Source: Larimichthys crocea (lineage: Eukaryota > Chordata > Actinopteri > Sciaenidae). From it: 64,000 bases of DNA. Position 1 is the stretch's first letter. Every line of letters starts with the position of its first letter. Location of the stretch: positions 25,815,606-25,879,605 of the forward strand of contig NC_040017.1 in NCBI RefSeq assembly GCF_000972845.2, written 5' to 3'. Positions 50,401 through 63,600 of the stretch are shown here, piece by piece. The notes under the pieces were generated by a model. That model was not told where the DNA came from. It ran no database searches and was given only the letters and a program-made list of their open reading frames with translations. Position numbers and translations under genes: made by a program.

Positions 50401-53400
50401 GTATAGGACAGGTAGCACTGTGTATTTAATTTTAATGATTCATTTTTACAACTCCTCCTCCCCCTCCACACATATAAAGATAATTATATTAAATTAGACA
50501 ACATTTAATCAAAGGTACAGCGTCCTCAATCTCTCCGTCAAAGGCAATTACAATTTATCAACTCCAGCTGCTTTACTCTCTTAGCATTTCCACTCCATAA
50601 GTTGAGATTGCTCCATTCTACAAATGAACTTATTAACAAGAATGACAACATACATAGCGTGACATTAAGCAGGAACAGTGCACTCTAAAATAATGCCACT
50701 GGCTTTAAGGTGTGTGTACAATTAGTAACTACTTTGCTGCTCAGTGTTTTAAAGGGAAGAAAAAAATCAGTACAGCAACGTTTTATTGTTTAAAAGATTC
50801 AGGTTAAATGTTGCAGCAGTAGCATTTTACTACATTTACCTTACACAGCAGGACATCAGTGCTTTTACCCGGTGTTGAAATGTGATCAAAGCTCTGCTAT
50901 GTGTTGTAGATTGTAGATTTAGAGCCACGAGCAACAAAATATATGCAGGATAAATTAATCTTAACAAGGCTGGACTTTTCAAGTTTCCTCTCTGTGCCAG
51001 TACGTTTACATTTCTAATCATTACATCTGATTAAGCAAGATATTTCCGCTGCTCCGAAATGAAGGGCGGTATTTGAAATCTGTGTTTCTCTAAGAGAGAC
51101 CCCTGAGTTTGCTATCAGCATTAATGATGACTGACCAATCCATCTGTGGATCATTCATTCCTCCCTAATTATGTGCATTCGGCCTGCCCGTGACATTTAG
51201 CGAGGGCTTTTTTCAGTAAGTCGCGGGGTGGACTGAGATGCCATTAGGTGATAAGGTTCATTTATTGTGGGGCTCTCATCAGCACATTTTCCTGCCTTAA
51301 GGCATAAAATACAATCCACGCTGATTAGCATCAGCCCCATATCAGGAGAAACATAATAGCCCCGCTCTGAAGGTGAACCTTTTGAGGGCACAATCTTTAC
51401 TCAATGCAGACAAATGGCCACAGATTTTTTTTGCAGTTAGTGGATTATCTCTCTGGCTTTTGTGTCCTCAGCGTTGCTCACACAAGGAGGGGGGGTTGGA
51501 GTTGTTTTGCATTCACATAATGTCGATGTAGAATTCTGTAATTTAACCATTAAACAACAGCATGTCCTTCATACTTATAGTTTGTACCTTGATGTAATGT
51601 TGCTGTCAAGGTTTATTAATTGGTATAAAGACAAATTAGAATCGAGCCAGCCAAGTGTTTCACCAGACTCAGTAATTGAAATGAACCAGCCCCTGTTTGC
51701 CCTTGGGAACGAGCTGTGCGTTTGTTTTCTACCTGCTCTGATAAGCTCCCAGTATCTGCATCCCATTCAAATGTGACATAACAGAAGATTTGATGACACA
51801 ATATGCTTTTTTTTCTCCCACTATGCTTTGCTGGCCTACTATCAGACGTGATCCATTACCAGCTGCAGTGACACAACTTAATAATGACGCTGATTATGTA
51901 AGAGAAACCACCTCCAGCGGTTGTTAGTGGATGTAATGGTTAGGATAGCTAATTAGTTGTCTTTGATTTATATAGTCTTTTCTATCATTCCTTAATCAGC
52001 TGAAAGCAACGATCCATGAGCAGACAAACCCCGTTTAATTACAAACCCTGTGATCGTGACAGAAATGCCAAGCTCTGAGAAGGGTGTTTAAACTTAAACG
52101 TAAGATTGTCACATTTTCTACATTGATAATTCGGATAATTGAGTTGTAATTAGACGCATCGCATTGTTGTTTAGGGAGTATCAGGGCAACGTGCAAGTGA
52201 ATCATTTACTGAGGACGCGAGATCTAAGAGCAATGCTATAAATCAGTTGGTTAAGCAAGTGGTCCAAATTGTAGCTCAGCAGATCTGTGTGTGTGAATAG
52301 CATGAGCCAGCCAATATCTTGAAGAAGAAACACTAATGTATGATGGTAAAAAAGTATTATTTTCTTAATGGCATATAATATAGGTTTGTGTATTTTGAGA
52401 TGAAATGTGGTTTAATGTAAAAATTCCACAGATTTCCTGGCATAATGGACAAGTGGCATTTTCTAATGTTACAGATCTGACATCATTATGCGACCATAAA
52501 CACAAAACAAACAGAGGATCGGCTGCCGGGGAGGTTTCTAAAAAGAGCAGCCAGCGAGAAGTCAGCAGGGAAATCAGTTCGATCAGTGGCAAGGGAGCAG
52601 AAAAGAGACAGAACATGAAACTGAAGAGATATATTGAGAAAATCAATAAGCAAAAAGAACTGCGATGAACAAGTTATGACAGATGGACACACACATGCAC
52701 ACTCTCTCACCCAGACTGTGCAAACAATGTTCTGACTGTCGTGTTTCCCGAGCCAAGTTTTGTTTGCTGGAAATCACGACCATATGAGTACAATATGTCG
52801 AATTAAATAAAAGTTGTTTTTAGAACATTATAGAACAAGAGCTAGATTATTCCTCAGAAAAGCTAAGTCGTTAGGGAAGGACAAGCCGACAGCAAAGCTT
52901 GTAGATTTTCTGTTAATTGGAACACACAGCATGAATGTGATTTGTGTGAGATTATAATAAAACACAAACTAATTTACATTTTCTGTTTACAGCAAGGACA
53001 AACGCTGAAAAAAAAAATGCATTGTACAACACAAAAAAGGGCTGTTACACTTGGATAAATAAAACCACCAGAAACACATCTTCTTCAATTTCTCTGGACT
53101 TTTTGTTTGCAGTTTACTTTCTCTTTGGGGGACCTTTACAATCACATCTGCTTCATTAAGTTATCTGCAAAGTGTAAATGGTCCATGGTCTGCTCCCATC
53201 GTTACCGTAAGCTCCTCCAGCTGTTGTCAGTATACGAGCATTTGCTCACTGTGCAATATTTGACAGCCTTTAAGAACACTTCACGTTCGATTTTTGTTTA
53301 GAGCGTACCACTGAGTAAATCAACTGCATTAAAGTATTTAACTAAATTAGATAATCAAACCTTTTGAAATACATAATAAACCATTTTTTTTGCCTCGAGT

Positions 53401-53509
53401 CTAATTTCTCGATGGCTCCATTTTTCCTCAGCAAGTCGAGAGGGCTTAGTGTTAGTCTTGTGAGAATAAACAGATTTGTTTTCCAAACAGTCAGTAACCA
53501 TGGCGAAGA

Positions 53510-53510
<1 letters not shown>
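44489..53510. other. Long repeat-poor non-coding stretch, possible regulatory DNA
   Basis: About 9 kb without a recognisable transposon, long microsatellite or coding motif. Homeodomain-type ATTA/TAATTA motifs and POU octamers (46714-46721, 50118-50125) occur. The segment about 51060-51410 has mixed composition and motifs such as GATTAGCAT, as seen in vertebrate conserved non-coding elements. A T-run is at about 49688-49699. Conservation cannot be tested here. Confidence 0.45.

Positions 53511-53551
<41 letters not shown>
53511..53551. repeat. (ATC)13 microsatellite
   Basis: 41 bases of perfect ATC. It creates spurious poly-Ser, poly-Ile, poly-Met and poly-Asp ORFs on the two strands. Confidence 0.96.
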
Positions 53552-53759
53552 GCCAAAGCATCTCTCAGTCCCTGCAGCAGGAAGCAGCAGGGCATGGGAA
53601 GACCAGCAGACCACGAGTCCTCCCCACTGTCTCTCTGCTGTTCAGAATACAAGGGCACCTCTGACCAGAGGACACTGTTAAAAACACAGATATTGTACAC
53701 GCTTTTTTGGGGGGGGTGCTGAAAATGTGATGTAAATTTACACTGAGATATTTGCAGTT
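53552..53759. other. Short unique spacer
   Basis: Nothing recognised. A G-run lies near 53711-53717. Confidence 0.5.
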
Positions 53760-54075
53760 TAGATTAGATTCAACTTTATTGTCATTACACACGTACAAGT
53801 ACAGGGTAACGAAAATGCAATTAGCATCTAACCAAAAGTGCAAACAAGCAGTAGAATATAAAGTAAGTATATGCAGAGTATTAACAGTAATGTGTATTAT
53901 CTATTATGTGTGTTGATGTACGAATTTTTACAGTATATACAGTATTATTATGGTCAGGTAGTGCAAAATGGTGCAACAAGTATACAGGTGTATTGTACAG
54001 ATTTTTACAGTATTTACAAAAGGTACAGACAGTGCAAAATACAGACAGTAGTGCAAGTATAGGAGGGCGGGGGTT
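53760..54075 (-). mobile_element. Non-LTR retrotransposon or SINE 3' end, minus strand
   Basis: On the minus strand the segment ends with TGACAATAAAGTTGAATC followed by TAATCT, a 3' terminus shared by several abundant teleost non-LTR elements, preceded by a TTCGTTACCCTGTACTTGTA-like block. The interior carries short imperfect repeats of TTTACAGTAT and GTGCAAAATA type. No reverse-transcriptase coding sequence remains, so family and class (LINE or LINE-tailed SINE) are unresolved. Confidence 0.6.
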
Positions 54076-54120
54076 AGCGTGGAGTGGAGTTCAGTAGTGA
54101 CACAGATCTGCTATGCTCCT

Positions 54121-54490
54121 CAATCAAATCAATTTTATTTGTATAGCACCAAAGTCACAAAGTACATTTGCCTCTGAGGGCTTTACAATCTGTACAGGGA
54201 GTGACACCCTCTGTCCTTAGACCCTCGGTTCGAGTGAGGAAAAACTTGCCCACAAAAACCTCTAACAGGGTAAAAAGGTGGAAGAAACCTCAGGAAGAGC
54301 CACAGAGGAGGGATCCCTCTCCCAGGACGTGTACAGAACAAATCAACACAAACATATTGTACAGTTACAATGACTGATAAAATTATTACAGTAATAGATA
54401 TGGTAGTAATAATGACAGTAATAATATGCGTAGTGGACGTCGTGCAGGATCACAGCAGCAGCCACGATCCATGAGAACCTTGTGTTTCAC
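54121..54490 (-). mobile_element. Non-LTR retrotransposon 3' end, minus strand
   Basis: On the minus strand the element ends GGTGCTATACAAATAAAATT followed by GATTTGATTG, a typical non-LTR 3' tail. The body contains blocks I remember from a very common teleost repeat: CCTCTGTCCTTAGACCCTCG, GAAACCTCAGGAAGAGCCAC and GGAGGGATCCCTCTCCCAGG (plus-strand spelling), then GTGGACGTCGTGCAGGATCA near 54433-54452. It carries no coding sequence. The exact family name is not certain. Confidence 0.7.
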
Positions 54491-56894
54491 AGTTTTAGAA
54501 AGATAATAGAATATAAAAAAAACGTTTTTCAGTCTTGTTTCTCATTTAATAATAAAAGAGTTTTAAATTTACTAAAACATAAATGTGAAAATCTCAGAAT
54601 CCCGGGTCATGGGCTCGTCCTGGTCTAACTATTGTGCAGCAATGTTCATCCAAGATGAGGCAGATGCCAGTTTCTCTATTTGACAGTAACATCAGCAGAC
54701 CAGAATGCAGTGTAGCCAAAGGACCATATGTTTGGAGTGGGTTGCAATCACACACTATATTTATACTCTAAACCCATCAAAACACCTTTGATTGAATATA
54801 ACAAGTTCACTTGTTTGAAGTTCTACAAGAACCACGTGAAGTTAGTAGCTGAAGTGGAAGCTGACAAGGCTTGATGAGGGAAAGTGGGCTCGCTAAAAAT
54901 AGTAGACTCCATTTTATCAATCGCAGAATAACACACTGAACTCCACGAAAACTGGCGATATCTAACAACGTAACGCGGCCTCATTTAAACTCAGAGACTG
55001 TTCCCTTGATCATTCATTTTCATCTGCCGAGTTGATGAAGCATTATTTTTTCATGCTATTATTAGTTCACGCTTTTCAGTTTCATCAGTAACTCCAAAGC
55101 TATTTCACGATAATCTCCGGGATGACATTGAGATGATATTACACAGTGTGTGTTCCCTGCTTGCTCATTGCCAAAGCATACGGTGAAGCAGTACAGTGGC
55201 AATGCATTACAGTGCATCTACTATAGCCTGCACAGCATGTGCATCACCATGATTACATTCAGGGGCATGTGGCTCATTATCGTGTAATGTCATATGTATT
55301 TGGACAATTCATTGAAGTGGAACTGTCCGTCTCTGATAATGTCTCCACCTCCTGGAGCAGAGGTTTGTGCGGGAACACTAATGGGCTGTTACTTTGATTT
55401 AAATCTGTGTGACAAAAGCACCTTTCCTGTTATTACCATTTCTGGAAATATGTAGTGGAATACAGGTATACTATACCTGCATAATTCCTATCCATCAAGA
55501 TAGAAGAGTGGCAAAAGATATGAGGAAAAAAAAGGATCGGGCAAAATCCTGGAGGACAAAGTCATGTTTATTGGTTTTTATCATATTTCTGTAGCTCATT
55601 ACACGTCAAACATCACCTGCAGTGAAATACTTTACAGAAATACAGCGTGTGAGTTGAGTTCCTACTTACAGACGTTATTGATGTGCAATCTCTTGATTTT
55701 CATTAAAGGAGAGGCGTGTTCACCTGCCCTGCCCCCTGCGTTTATCAGACAAAGAGTGATAGCGGTGTGTCTCATTACAGTTTTTAAAATAGCCCTTAAT
55801 TAAAATCAACGCAATTCAATTAAGATGAGCTTAAGATCCATGTATGTTAATTACAAAATTAAACGGTAGGTAAGCACACACACACACACACAACCTCCTC
55901 CCCTCCCAAAAAAAAAGCCTCAAGTGCTATTCTGTTATCACCGCCTGTACTTTGATTGTTAGTGGAGACATTAAATGTCATGATAACACCTACACAATAC
56001 GAGAATAGTCAATGTGCAAATATCACATTATCACATTTTCAAGTACAGAACAAGGCACCACAAAGGATTTATTATTATTATGAAAATATTCATTTTATGA
56101 GGCTGACATTTTACCAATACAATTACTATTTATCTCCAAGTCATCCTATACACTGGTGGAATTAATCTGATGGCAACGCTCGGTTCAGTTTAAAAAGCAA
56201 TCTCAGGTTCAAGCGAAAAACGTCTCAAAATAAAATTAACAGCAGTGGAATATGCTCCCATAAGACCTTCGACTGTATCTGCCAGAATACAGCCATGACA
56301 GTACAGTTAATCCTTTTTTTTTGTTTGTTTCATGAATGTCAGCGACTTAATGTGCTTTTCTTGCAAGTTCACTAATTCACTGCTATATAAATGTAACATT
56401 TTGCATCGAGGTGTTATGTGTGAATATTCCCAAATAACAGTTTTAGAGTTTTATTATGCATATCCCGGCAAATGGAGACGTAAATAAAAAAAAACATGAC
56501 TGATGCTGTAAAGAAAGGCGAGTGCAGGTGCTGCAAATGTGACACACTCCCGAGGTCATGAAGAAGTTGCACAGATACTGTTTACTAAGTCTTTGGCCAA
56601 CAGATGGCGTCCCACTGCAGATGGTGTAATAATGGCGGTGATGTATGGCTGCGTTTTACAGTATCTCAGTAATTGCTTTTCTTGGCTGAGGAAGAGAGTG
56701 TCAAATAAACAAATATCGCATCTGACTGTAAATTTCATTTTTAATTCCAATTATATGGAACATATCATCTTCATGGATTTATACGGGTGCTGTGATGAAT
56801 CAACATGCAGGTCAAAGTGAAAAATAAAGCTGTGTTCACCATAGAGGCATTATACATTTTGGAAACTTGGTTATTAGACACTTGATGGTGTCAA
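54491..56894. other. Unique non-coding DNA
   Basis: No gene recognised. A (CA)n tract of about nine copies lies at 55874-55892, followed by an A-run near 55910-55918. Confidence 0.5.
55874..55892. repeat. (CA)9 microsatellite
   Basis: Short perfect CA tract. Confidence 0.9.
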
Positions 56895-57005
56895 AAACAT
56901 GTGTGATGGTTATGTGACAAGAAGGTCTTTGGTTTGAACCCAGCTCAACTGGTTTTCTGCACATTTTGGAATGGTTTGCTCGTGTCTGAATGGGTTTCTT
57001 GGGAC
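56895..57005 (+). repeat. Diverged SINE-like fragment with tRNA-type B box
   Basis: GGTTTGAACC (56931-56940) matches the RNA polymerase III B box, and the surrounding ACAAGAAGGTC...CCCAGCTCAACTGG, then TTGCTCGTGTCTGAATGGGT, resembles from memory a widespread teleost element whose consensus reads AAGAAGGTTCTGGGTTCGAA and onward. It is strongly diverged and truncated. No A box is clear. It could be the derivative of a DNA element that merely contains this block. Confidence 0.4.
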
Positions 57006-58929
57006 GTACTAATTGATTTGCAGTCTTTAACTACTGTGCCTTCATGAGAATCAAGCCTGAGGGTCTTGGGATAGACTTGATGGTGACATACATAGCACAT
57101 GGAGGGATGACTATGCAATAATCCTCATCATATAGTCTTCTTTTTATCTCTGCGTATCATTTTAGAAAATAAAACTCATATACACGAGCTGTTACAGCAT
57201 TTTTTCTGAGTGTATCAGTGATAGACAGGCACATTGAAATTCATTTCAACAGCCCAAGGCTCTTCTTTCCATATTTGTATTATATTTGCCCAAACATACA
57301 CCAGCAGCCTATTCAGTCACTGTTTTTCAATCAATAGAGAGTCCCAGAGAAATTAATTAATAAGGTCAAAACCCGGAGTTGTTTCGAGTTCAGCCTCTTA
57401 CCTGACTAGAATTTAAGTGGCTAAGGTGAGTCAGAGCTCACGGCGTGTGATATAGATCGGCAAACTTAAAGGTGTTTGTGCGGCAGAAGAACCTGGCAGA
57501 ACATCGGTGCTGGAACCTGATGATGGTGAGTCACAGCTCAGATTTCCATCTTGATACGTTTTCAGCCTATTAAACTGTAAAATTGCACATTAAAAACAAT
57601 AAAAAACAAGCAGGAAAATAAACTGTCAGTGATCAGAAATCATTTCAGCTGTGCAGTCCTTCACACTCACTTATGGAAAATTTCTGAAACATGGAAATTA
57701 AAATATGAGACTAAGGATGAGGATGTTCTTCTTATAACAGAAATAAAACATTTTCAACCTTTTCTAATTTTGTTTTACAAGTCATAAATGCTCATGAAGG
57801 CTGAATATAAGGCTACATTACTTTTTTGTACGCAGCAGTACAAGGTAAAGTCTGTCTTGACATTTTCCGACTTTAATTGGCATGTAACAGGTTCGAAAGT
57901 GTCTTATAAAACAAACTTCTGTAGCGTGTCAGCGGTGCTGTGTGTTCTCTCCTCTTCAGCATGTTCCTCGAGCCTGAATGAGAGCAGCTCACATAGTACC
58001 ATGCCTCCTCTTCAGTGCAGAGAGGACGCTTGCTGACCTTCTCGCTCTGTTCACTATCATAATGCAATCTGAAAAGGTCACAGAGGACTACACTCATACT
58101 AATGATATTTGTCCTGATTGATAGAATTGGAGCAGTAGTTACACATGAAGCCAAGATGCTACCCAGTTAATATTTAATGAGCAAAGATTATCTTTAGCAT
58201 AAATAATTCTATTATTGTGTACAGAAGAATCTTAGGTAATCTGTTCAACTATTCTCTGTTTTTTCAGGGCAGTAAAACATTTCTGTTTTGGATATTTGCA
58301 TGTGAATATTTCATCTGAATGCTGCAGGTGGGCCTCGGCTTTAATTTTGCATTATTTGTATGCAGATTTGCTCGTCTCGGTTAATGTCAATAGAACACAT
58401 TAATGCGCCCTCATGTTGAGGATCAGACGCTGTTGGTTTGAGATTTTATTTGACTGAGCATTTGACAGATTTACTGGTGCGGGGTGAAGGTTTATTGATG
58501 AGTCAATAATCTTGATGCTGTGCATGTATAAATTTACTCCTCATAGCCAATTTTTTCATATTCATCACACCTTGAACCCATATGTGAGGTCTTTGGGTGT
58601 AAAGCTGTGCATCCGTTAGAGTTAGTTGCGTTTTTTTATCATACAAAACAAAAACTGCAAAGTTTGAGATGAGACACTAGTTTCATTTTCCAGTTTAACT
58701 ACTACAAAATCTGTTTTCGATTCACTATATTAAAAAAGAGCTGAAATCTGAGACCTGAATCACGTCTCGACTGGCAGTTGTTTTACTACAACAATAACCT
58801 CAGATCGGACCTATTGTATTTCTCTTATTACATTTTCTTTTCCCCTGTAACAGTTTTCTGTTGTTGTCTTGAAGACACATGACCTCGCACACTGGTGACG
58901 ATGAATTTCATCTTTGTTCTCACAGTATG
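57006..58929. other. Unique non-coding DNA
   Basis: No gene or repeat recognised. One octamer ATTTGCAT is at 58294-58301. Confidence 0.5.
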
Positions 58930-58955
58930 TATATATATATATATATATATATATA
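58930..58955. repeat. (TA)13 microsatellite
   Basis: 26 bases of TA. A shorter TA tract follows at 59213-59229. Confidence 0.93.
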
Positions 58956-60157
58956 CTGCATATCTGTATCCATATGCAGGGTGTAGATATATATCTTTGA
59001 CACGTTTGTCAAACTACTTGTCTTTTCCAAGCTGATTTCCAGCACTGTTTCTGAATTCTGTAGATGACTCAGCACAAAATGGCCCTATCAATAACAGAGA
59101 CAGAAGGAAATAAAAAAAATGTTTGAGGTACCGCTCTGTATCAGGGAACTGTCCTGACAGATAAACACTATTTTCTATATCTTGTGTTACTTCTCAAGAC
59201 CCAGGAAAAGAAATATATATATATATATAATATTGAATATTAAACTATTTACATTTTGTGAGATGCTAAAATAACCTGTTCTACTTAATATTAGCAAGCA
59301 CACGTTTCAGAAATACGATGCCAGATCGTTTCAGTGTGATCTAAGCCTCTAAGATAGCGATGTACAATTCGGTTTATTGGTTTCTGTGTTTCGAATGGGC
59401 TTGCTTGTTGTTGTTAGACAGCGGGAAACAGACGTGAGATACAGTGTGAGAATGAAACGCACCTTCTGAGAATGTGACTGCTGCTAGTAACACAGCTGTT
59501 AGTCATTTGTCTTTGTATGGTCAATGAACCGGCATTGAATGCAGCTGCTCGAGACGATTTCACCTATTGCACACATCTGCTTTGGAGTTGCTCTCGTGCT
59601 TTGCGAGGCGGCATTGTTTTGATATGTGGTGAACTTTGAGAGGATGCTATAGTGCCCTGCAGGAAATTCTGCTTGTTAAATGCCTGGTGGAAAGAGAAAT
59701 TAGTTGATTTCCTGTTGGGTTTTTTTTTACTCACACCTCAGAGAAAATAGATTACACAGCTCGGAGCACTGCATGAAGCATATCTTTCCAACGTGCAATT
59801 GTGTTGTCGGAAGCTAGAAATAATTATTGATATAGCTGGAGAATAGGCTGTCTGCTTATTTAGAAAACCTAGAATTATTTTTTAGGGGAATGCTAATGGA
59901 ACAATTTACCAGACGAGAAAAAAGAACTTGGCTGGTTTTTATGAATTTTTTGGCCCCAGAAATACAATCAGTACATGCAGACATCTCCTGGGACAAAGAT
60001 GCTAATGGCCCCTTAATCTGCATACATTAGCATATCACAAAAACGAACAAGGACATCAAGAGGCACCGTGTCTTTATAACTTCATTGCTTTAACTCTGGA
60101 TGGAAGTAATGACTGAGTAAATGTGACTGAACATTTACAGAAGAAACACGGCTCCCT
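58956..60157. other. Unique non-coding DNA
   Basis: No gene recognised. Short (TA)n at 59213-59229. Confidence 0.5.
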
Positions 60158-60635
60158 TTAACCCTCGTGCTACCAACATATTTCACATAGGACTACGAGC
60201 TAGAGTCTCCGAGGACCCAGAGAATAAACTACTATATGAAACAACCATCACAGAAAAATGTCAAAGCATTGTACAGTAATGTCGTCTGAAGAAAAACTAT
60301 TTTACATATCATATCCTGACATAAACATTTAATCTGATCAGTCATTTTATCAGAAAACATGTCGACTTTCTGACTTTGAACATCTTACCTTAGGAAGTGT
60401 TTAGGTTTGTTGACAGAGCACATGAGAAAATCTGTGTCTGCCAGACAGAGCCAACCCGATAATGTCTGGTACCTTAAATGGCAAATATGAACACAAGAAT
60501 GGGTGCTTTCGACTAGGATCCTCTACATTAGTCGTTTTTAAACAGCGTCACTTAAAACCAACAGAAACAAGTCATCTGTGAGATATGACAAAAAGTAAAG
60601 CTCTGGGGTGACACAGTCAGTAGTATGAGGGTTAA
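60158..60635. mobile_element. Non-autonomous piggyBac-like element flanked by TTAA
   Basis: The 470-bp body (60162-60631) is flanked by TTAA on both sides (60158-60161 and 60632-60635), the obligatory target of piggyBac transposases. The left end starts CCCTCGTGCTACCAAC and the complemented right end starts CCCTCATACTACTGAC, 12 of 16 identical. CCCT ends are typical of piggyBac. No transposase is present. Confidence 0.78.
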
Positions 60636-63600
60636 ACAGCACAAAATATTAAAACAAACATAATTGGTTAACATTAGTTATGTGGTAAAGAACTGTGTCC
60701 CTGCATACAACTGAAAAAGGTTGAATTAAAGTTGTGATACTGTGTATTTAAAATCTTTCACATCAGTTTTAACCTCATTAAAATATTTACTAAAAGATGT
60801 GAAGACAGTCGAGACTTCCCTGCAGGCACAAGAAGTTATTACAGCTGTTGATTTCTCCTCAACAATCAGTAAACTTTATTTCATCGTATTATCTTTTCCT
60901 GAAGGAGCTGCACAGTCTCACATTGACAGTCGAACTAACTGGCAGGCGAGATCACAGAAGAAACTAAATCACAATTTGATACCCTCCGAGTCTTCAGCAG
61001 TCAGAATCCTATAAATTATTGGAGATCATTCCTTCTTTAATATTTTATTGCTATTTTTAAGGTGTACAGGAATCTGTACATTTGAAATGTCACAAGAAGG
61101 GTATTTCTTCTCTCTCTCTCTCTCTGTGTGTCTCTCTCCTCTTCCATGAGCAAACATCAAACGTTGCCAGGAACCAGACACAAGATAAACAGTTCATTAA
61201 AAATGGGGGCATGCCATCATTCACAGAATCGCACCGCTCAACCCTGCAGCACGCTGCAGAGGAAATAACAAGGCAAACAAACAAAGCAGTCTCATCCAAA
61301 GATACACCTGGACTGAAAGATCTTGTGGACATTAGTCGATTCATCCAAAAAGATGAGACGATTAAGTGATGAAAGCTAGACGCACAACAGAAATGAGCTC
61401 CGATAGACGATAAAGAAAATAATTTAAACCTCAGAAAGAGAGAAGATTCTCAAATATGATTTCTGCTATATTTTGATGAAATGTAAAGAGGCTTCGCAGA
61501 TGATCACGTTCAGTTTCCACAGGTTCAGTTCTTTGTTTCTGTTCAATTACAACCAGATCTTGTTTATTGTCTTGTCAGGGGAGGAAAGAAAAACCCAGAG
61601 CCTTTTAGTGGACAAGAAGACCCCAGGTATTTCAATTCTCTGTAACTGGGTTGACTTAGATGTAAAGCTGAACAAATGGAGCTGGGGGAGCAAAAACAAC
61701 AAACAACTGTCTGGACCGTGTGATCTTCGGAGAGAGCATGACATCAAGTCTCTGATGTTGGCACGGGGTATGCTTCTCCTGAGGGGAAAGTGTTTGTGAA
61801 CCGACGTGATTAAGTTCACCTGTTATTCGCTTGCTGTAGTTAACTGTAAATTCTGTGATGTGTGGGTTCACTCCTTTGGACATTTCTTTCTGTGTGTGTG
61901 GGTGTGAGATGTGTGCCACTGCCAGCACAGTGGATGTAGTTGGACTTGCTTCTCCGTACAGCACTGGGTGTTGGCCCAGTGGATGTCTTGCATTGTGGGC
62001 TGTAAAAAAAAAATATTGAGTGAAAGTGTTATAGCCTCCAACTCCCACAGGAAGAAGAAGATGAGATTGTAGATACCGGTAGTCAAAGTACTCCATGTGA
62101 TGTCTGGGCTCAGTTTTAGAGACAGGGATAGACTCGCAGGCATCCAGAAGGAAATTGGAATAGAAGCCCTGCTCCTTCACATTAAGCCATATGAGATGGT
62201 TCAGGGTTTGGATCAAGAAGTTTTCTTGAGGTCTTCCTGTGCAGGTGCCATATATATCTTGGGTAATACCTGGAAAGTCTTGGACGATTAGAGCAAAGAG
62301 GAAACATAGTGCACTTGGCACAGGAACGCTCTGAAAGAAGTTGATTTTGTGGAGCCTTCTCTCTGGATAATAAAAGTATCAAATATCTAAAAACTGGTCA
62401 GAGTATACACCTCTAAAAGTACCATGTACTGTCAAATCACCTTATTGCTATACTGTTACTACAGTCAAGAGATGAGTATACTTGTCTAATAGTAATAAAC
62501 ATATAAAGGAATGATTAAGAAAAACATACATATAAAGTATTTTTAGATGTTTGATGCTTTTATTATTTAAAGAGAAGTCGCTGATATTAACTCACGCTAC
62601 ATGACTTTACGGGCTCTGTATGATCATATTAAACTCAAACTAAAAAAGATCTTATACTTCTTTTGGGTTATCGGCTCTTTTAATGACCACTCGTTCATTT
62701 TTAACTCACAAATTTTAGATATATTCACGTATAATCGGTGTGTTAGAGATATAAAATCCCATTTGAGTCTAACTAGGTCAAAGTACCGTACTGCAATATT
62801 GAGAGATGCTTTTAAAAATAGGTGACCATTCAACCGTTCACCAAATCTAACTGACATCTTTCAACAAGTCTTTTTTTAAACTGTCCCCGTCATGTCACGC
62901 GCAGACAAGTCTGACACTATTTTACACATGCAAACAAGTGTGGTAGTTGTTAGTACACAGCCTGGAGGTTTGTGGGTCTTTAGCATCAGATGATGGTGCA
63001 GCCGTGTCATTGCAGTAATGTTTTATATCAAAACTCCTTTTTCAAAGGGTTGAGAAAGGCCAAACCTTGCTATGGGAATGACAAGACGAAAATAGATGTC
63101 CCCTAGATTTTTCCTGAAGATAGTCTGATATCAGCATGTCTGGCGTCCTTCACCCTCCTATCCCTCCCAAAGGGGAGGCTCCAGCAATTATGAGGAAAGA
63201 AATCTGTGACAGGTAATGGGATTTTCTCTGCTTTTAAAGATTATTATGCTTCTCAAGGGATGTGCAAGGTGGTATAATACAACTTATTCTCTTTCAAATG
63301 ATGGGCACATCATTTATATCTTTAGATCTGATTCTGCCCTCGGTATGATACAAAGACATAGAGGCTTCACAATCCCTTTTCCGTCCCTAACATCCTTGAA
63401 CATTTGCACCTGACAGTAGCTGTGTGAGAAATTTTTATTTTACAGGATGTTGTGAGTCATAAGTCAAGACACTCAATAGAGAGATAATTGGGGCAAAAAG
63501 CTCCTGAAGTGAACAGCTCTGTAGGCCTCGTTGGCAGCCAATTTTGACGATTTTCACAGAGTAACGTCTATTTTGAGGTGAGAATGTTACTCACGTTCTC

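Noticed and set aside
52405..52668. Lys/Ser-rich 87-codon ORF
   Set aside because: Composition-biased, mirrored by minus-strand ORFs, no recognisable domain.
53342..53681. ORFs with poly-Met, poly-Asp, poly-Ile or poly-Ser
   Set aside because: Translations of the (ATC)n microsatellite in different frames.
61082..61369. 95-codon plus-strand ORF
   Set aside because: Its first part is the (TC)n microsatellite. The rest shows no known motif.
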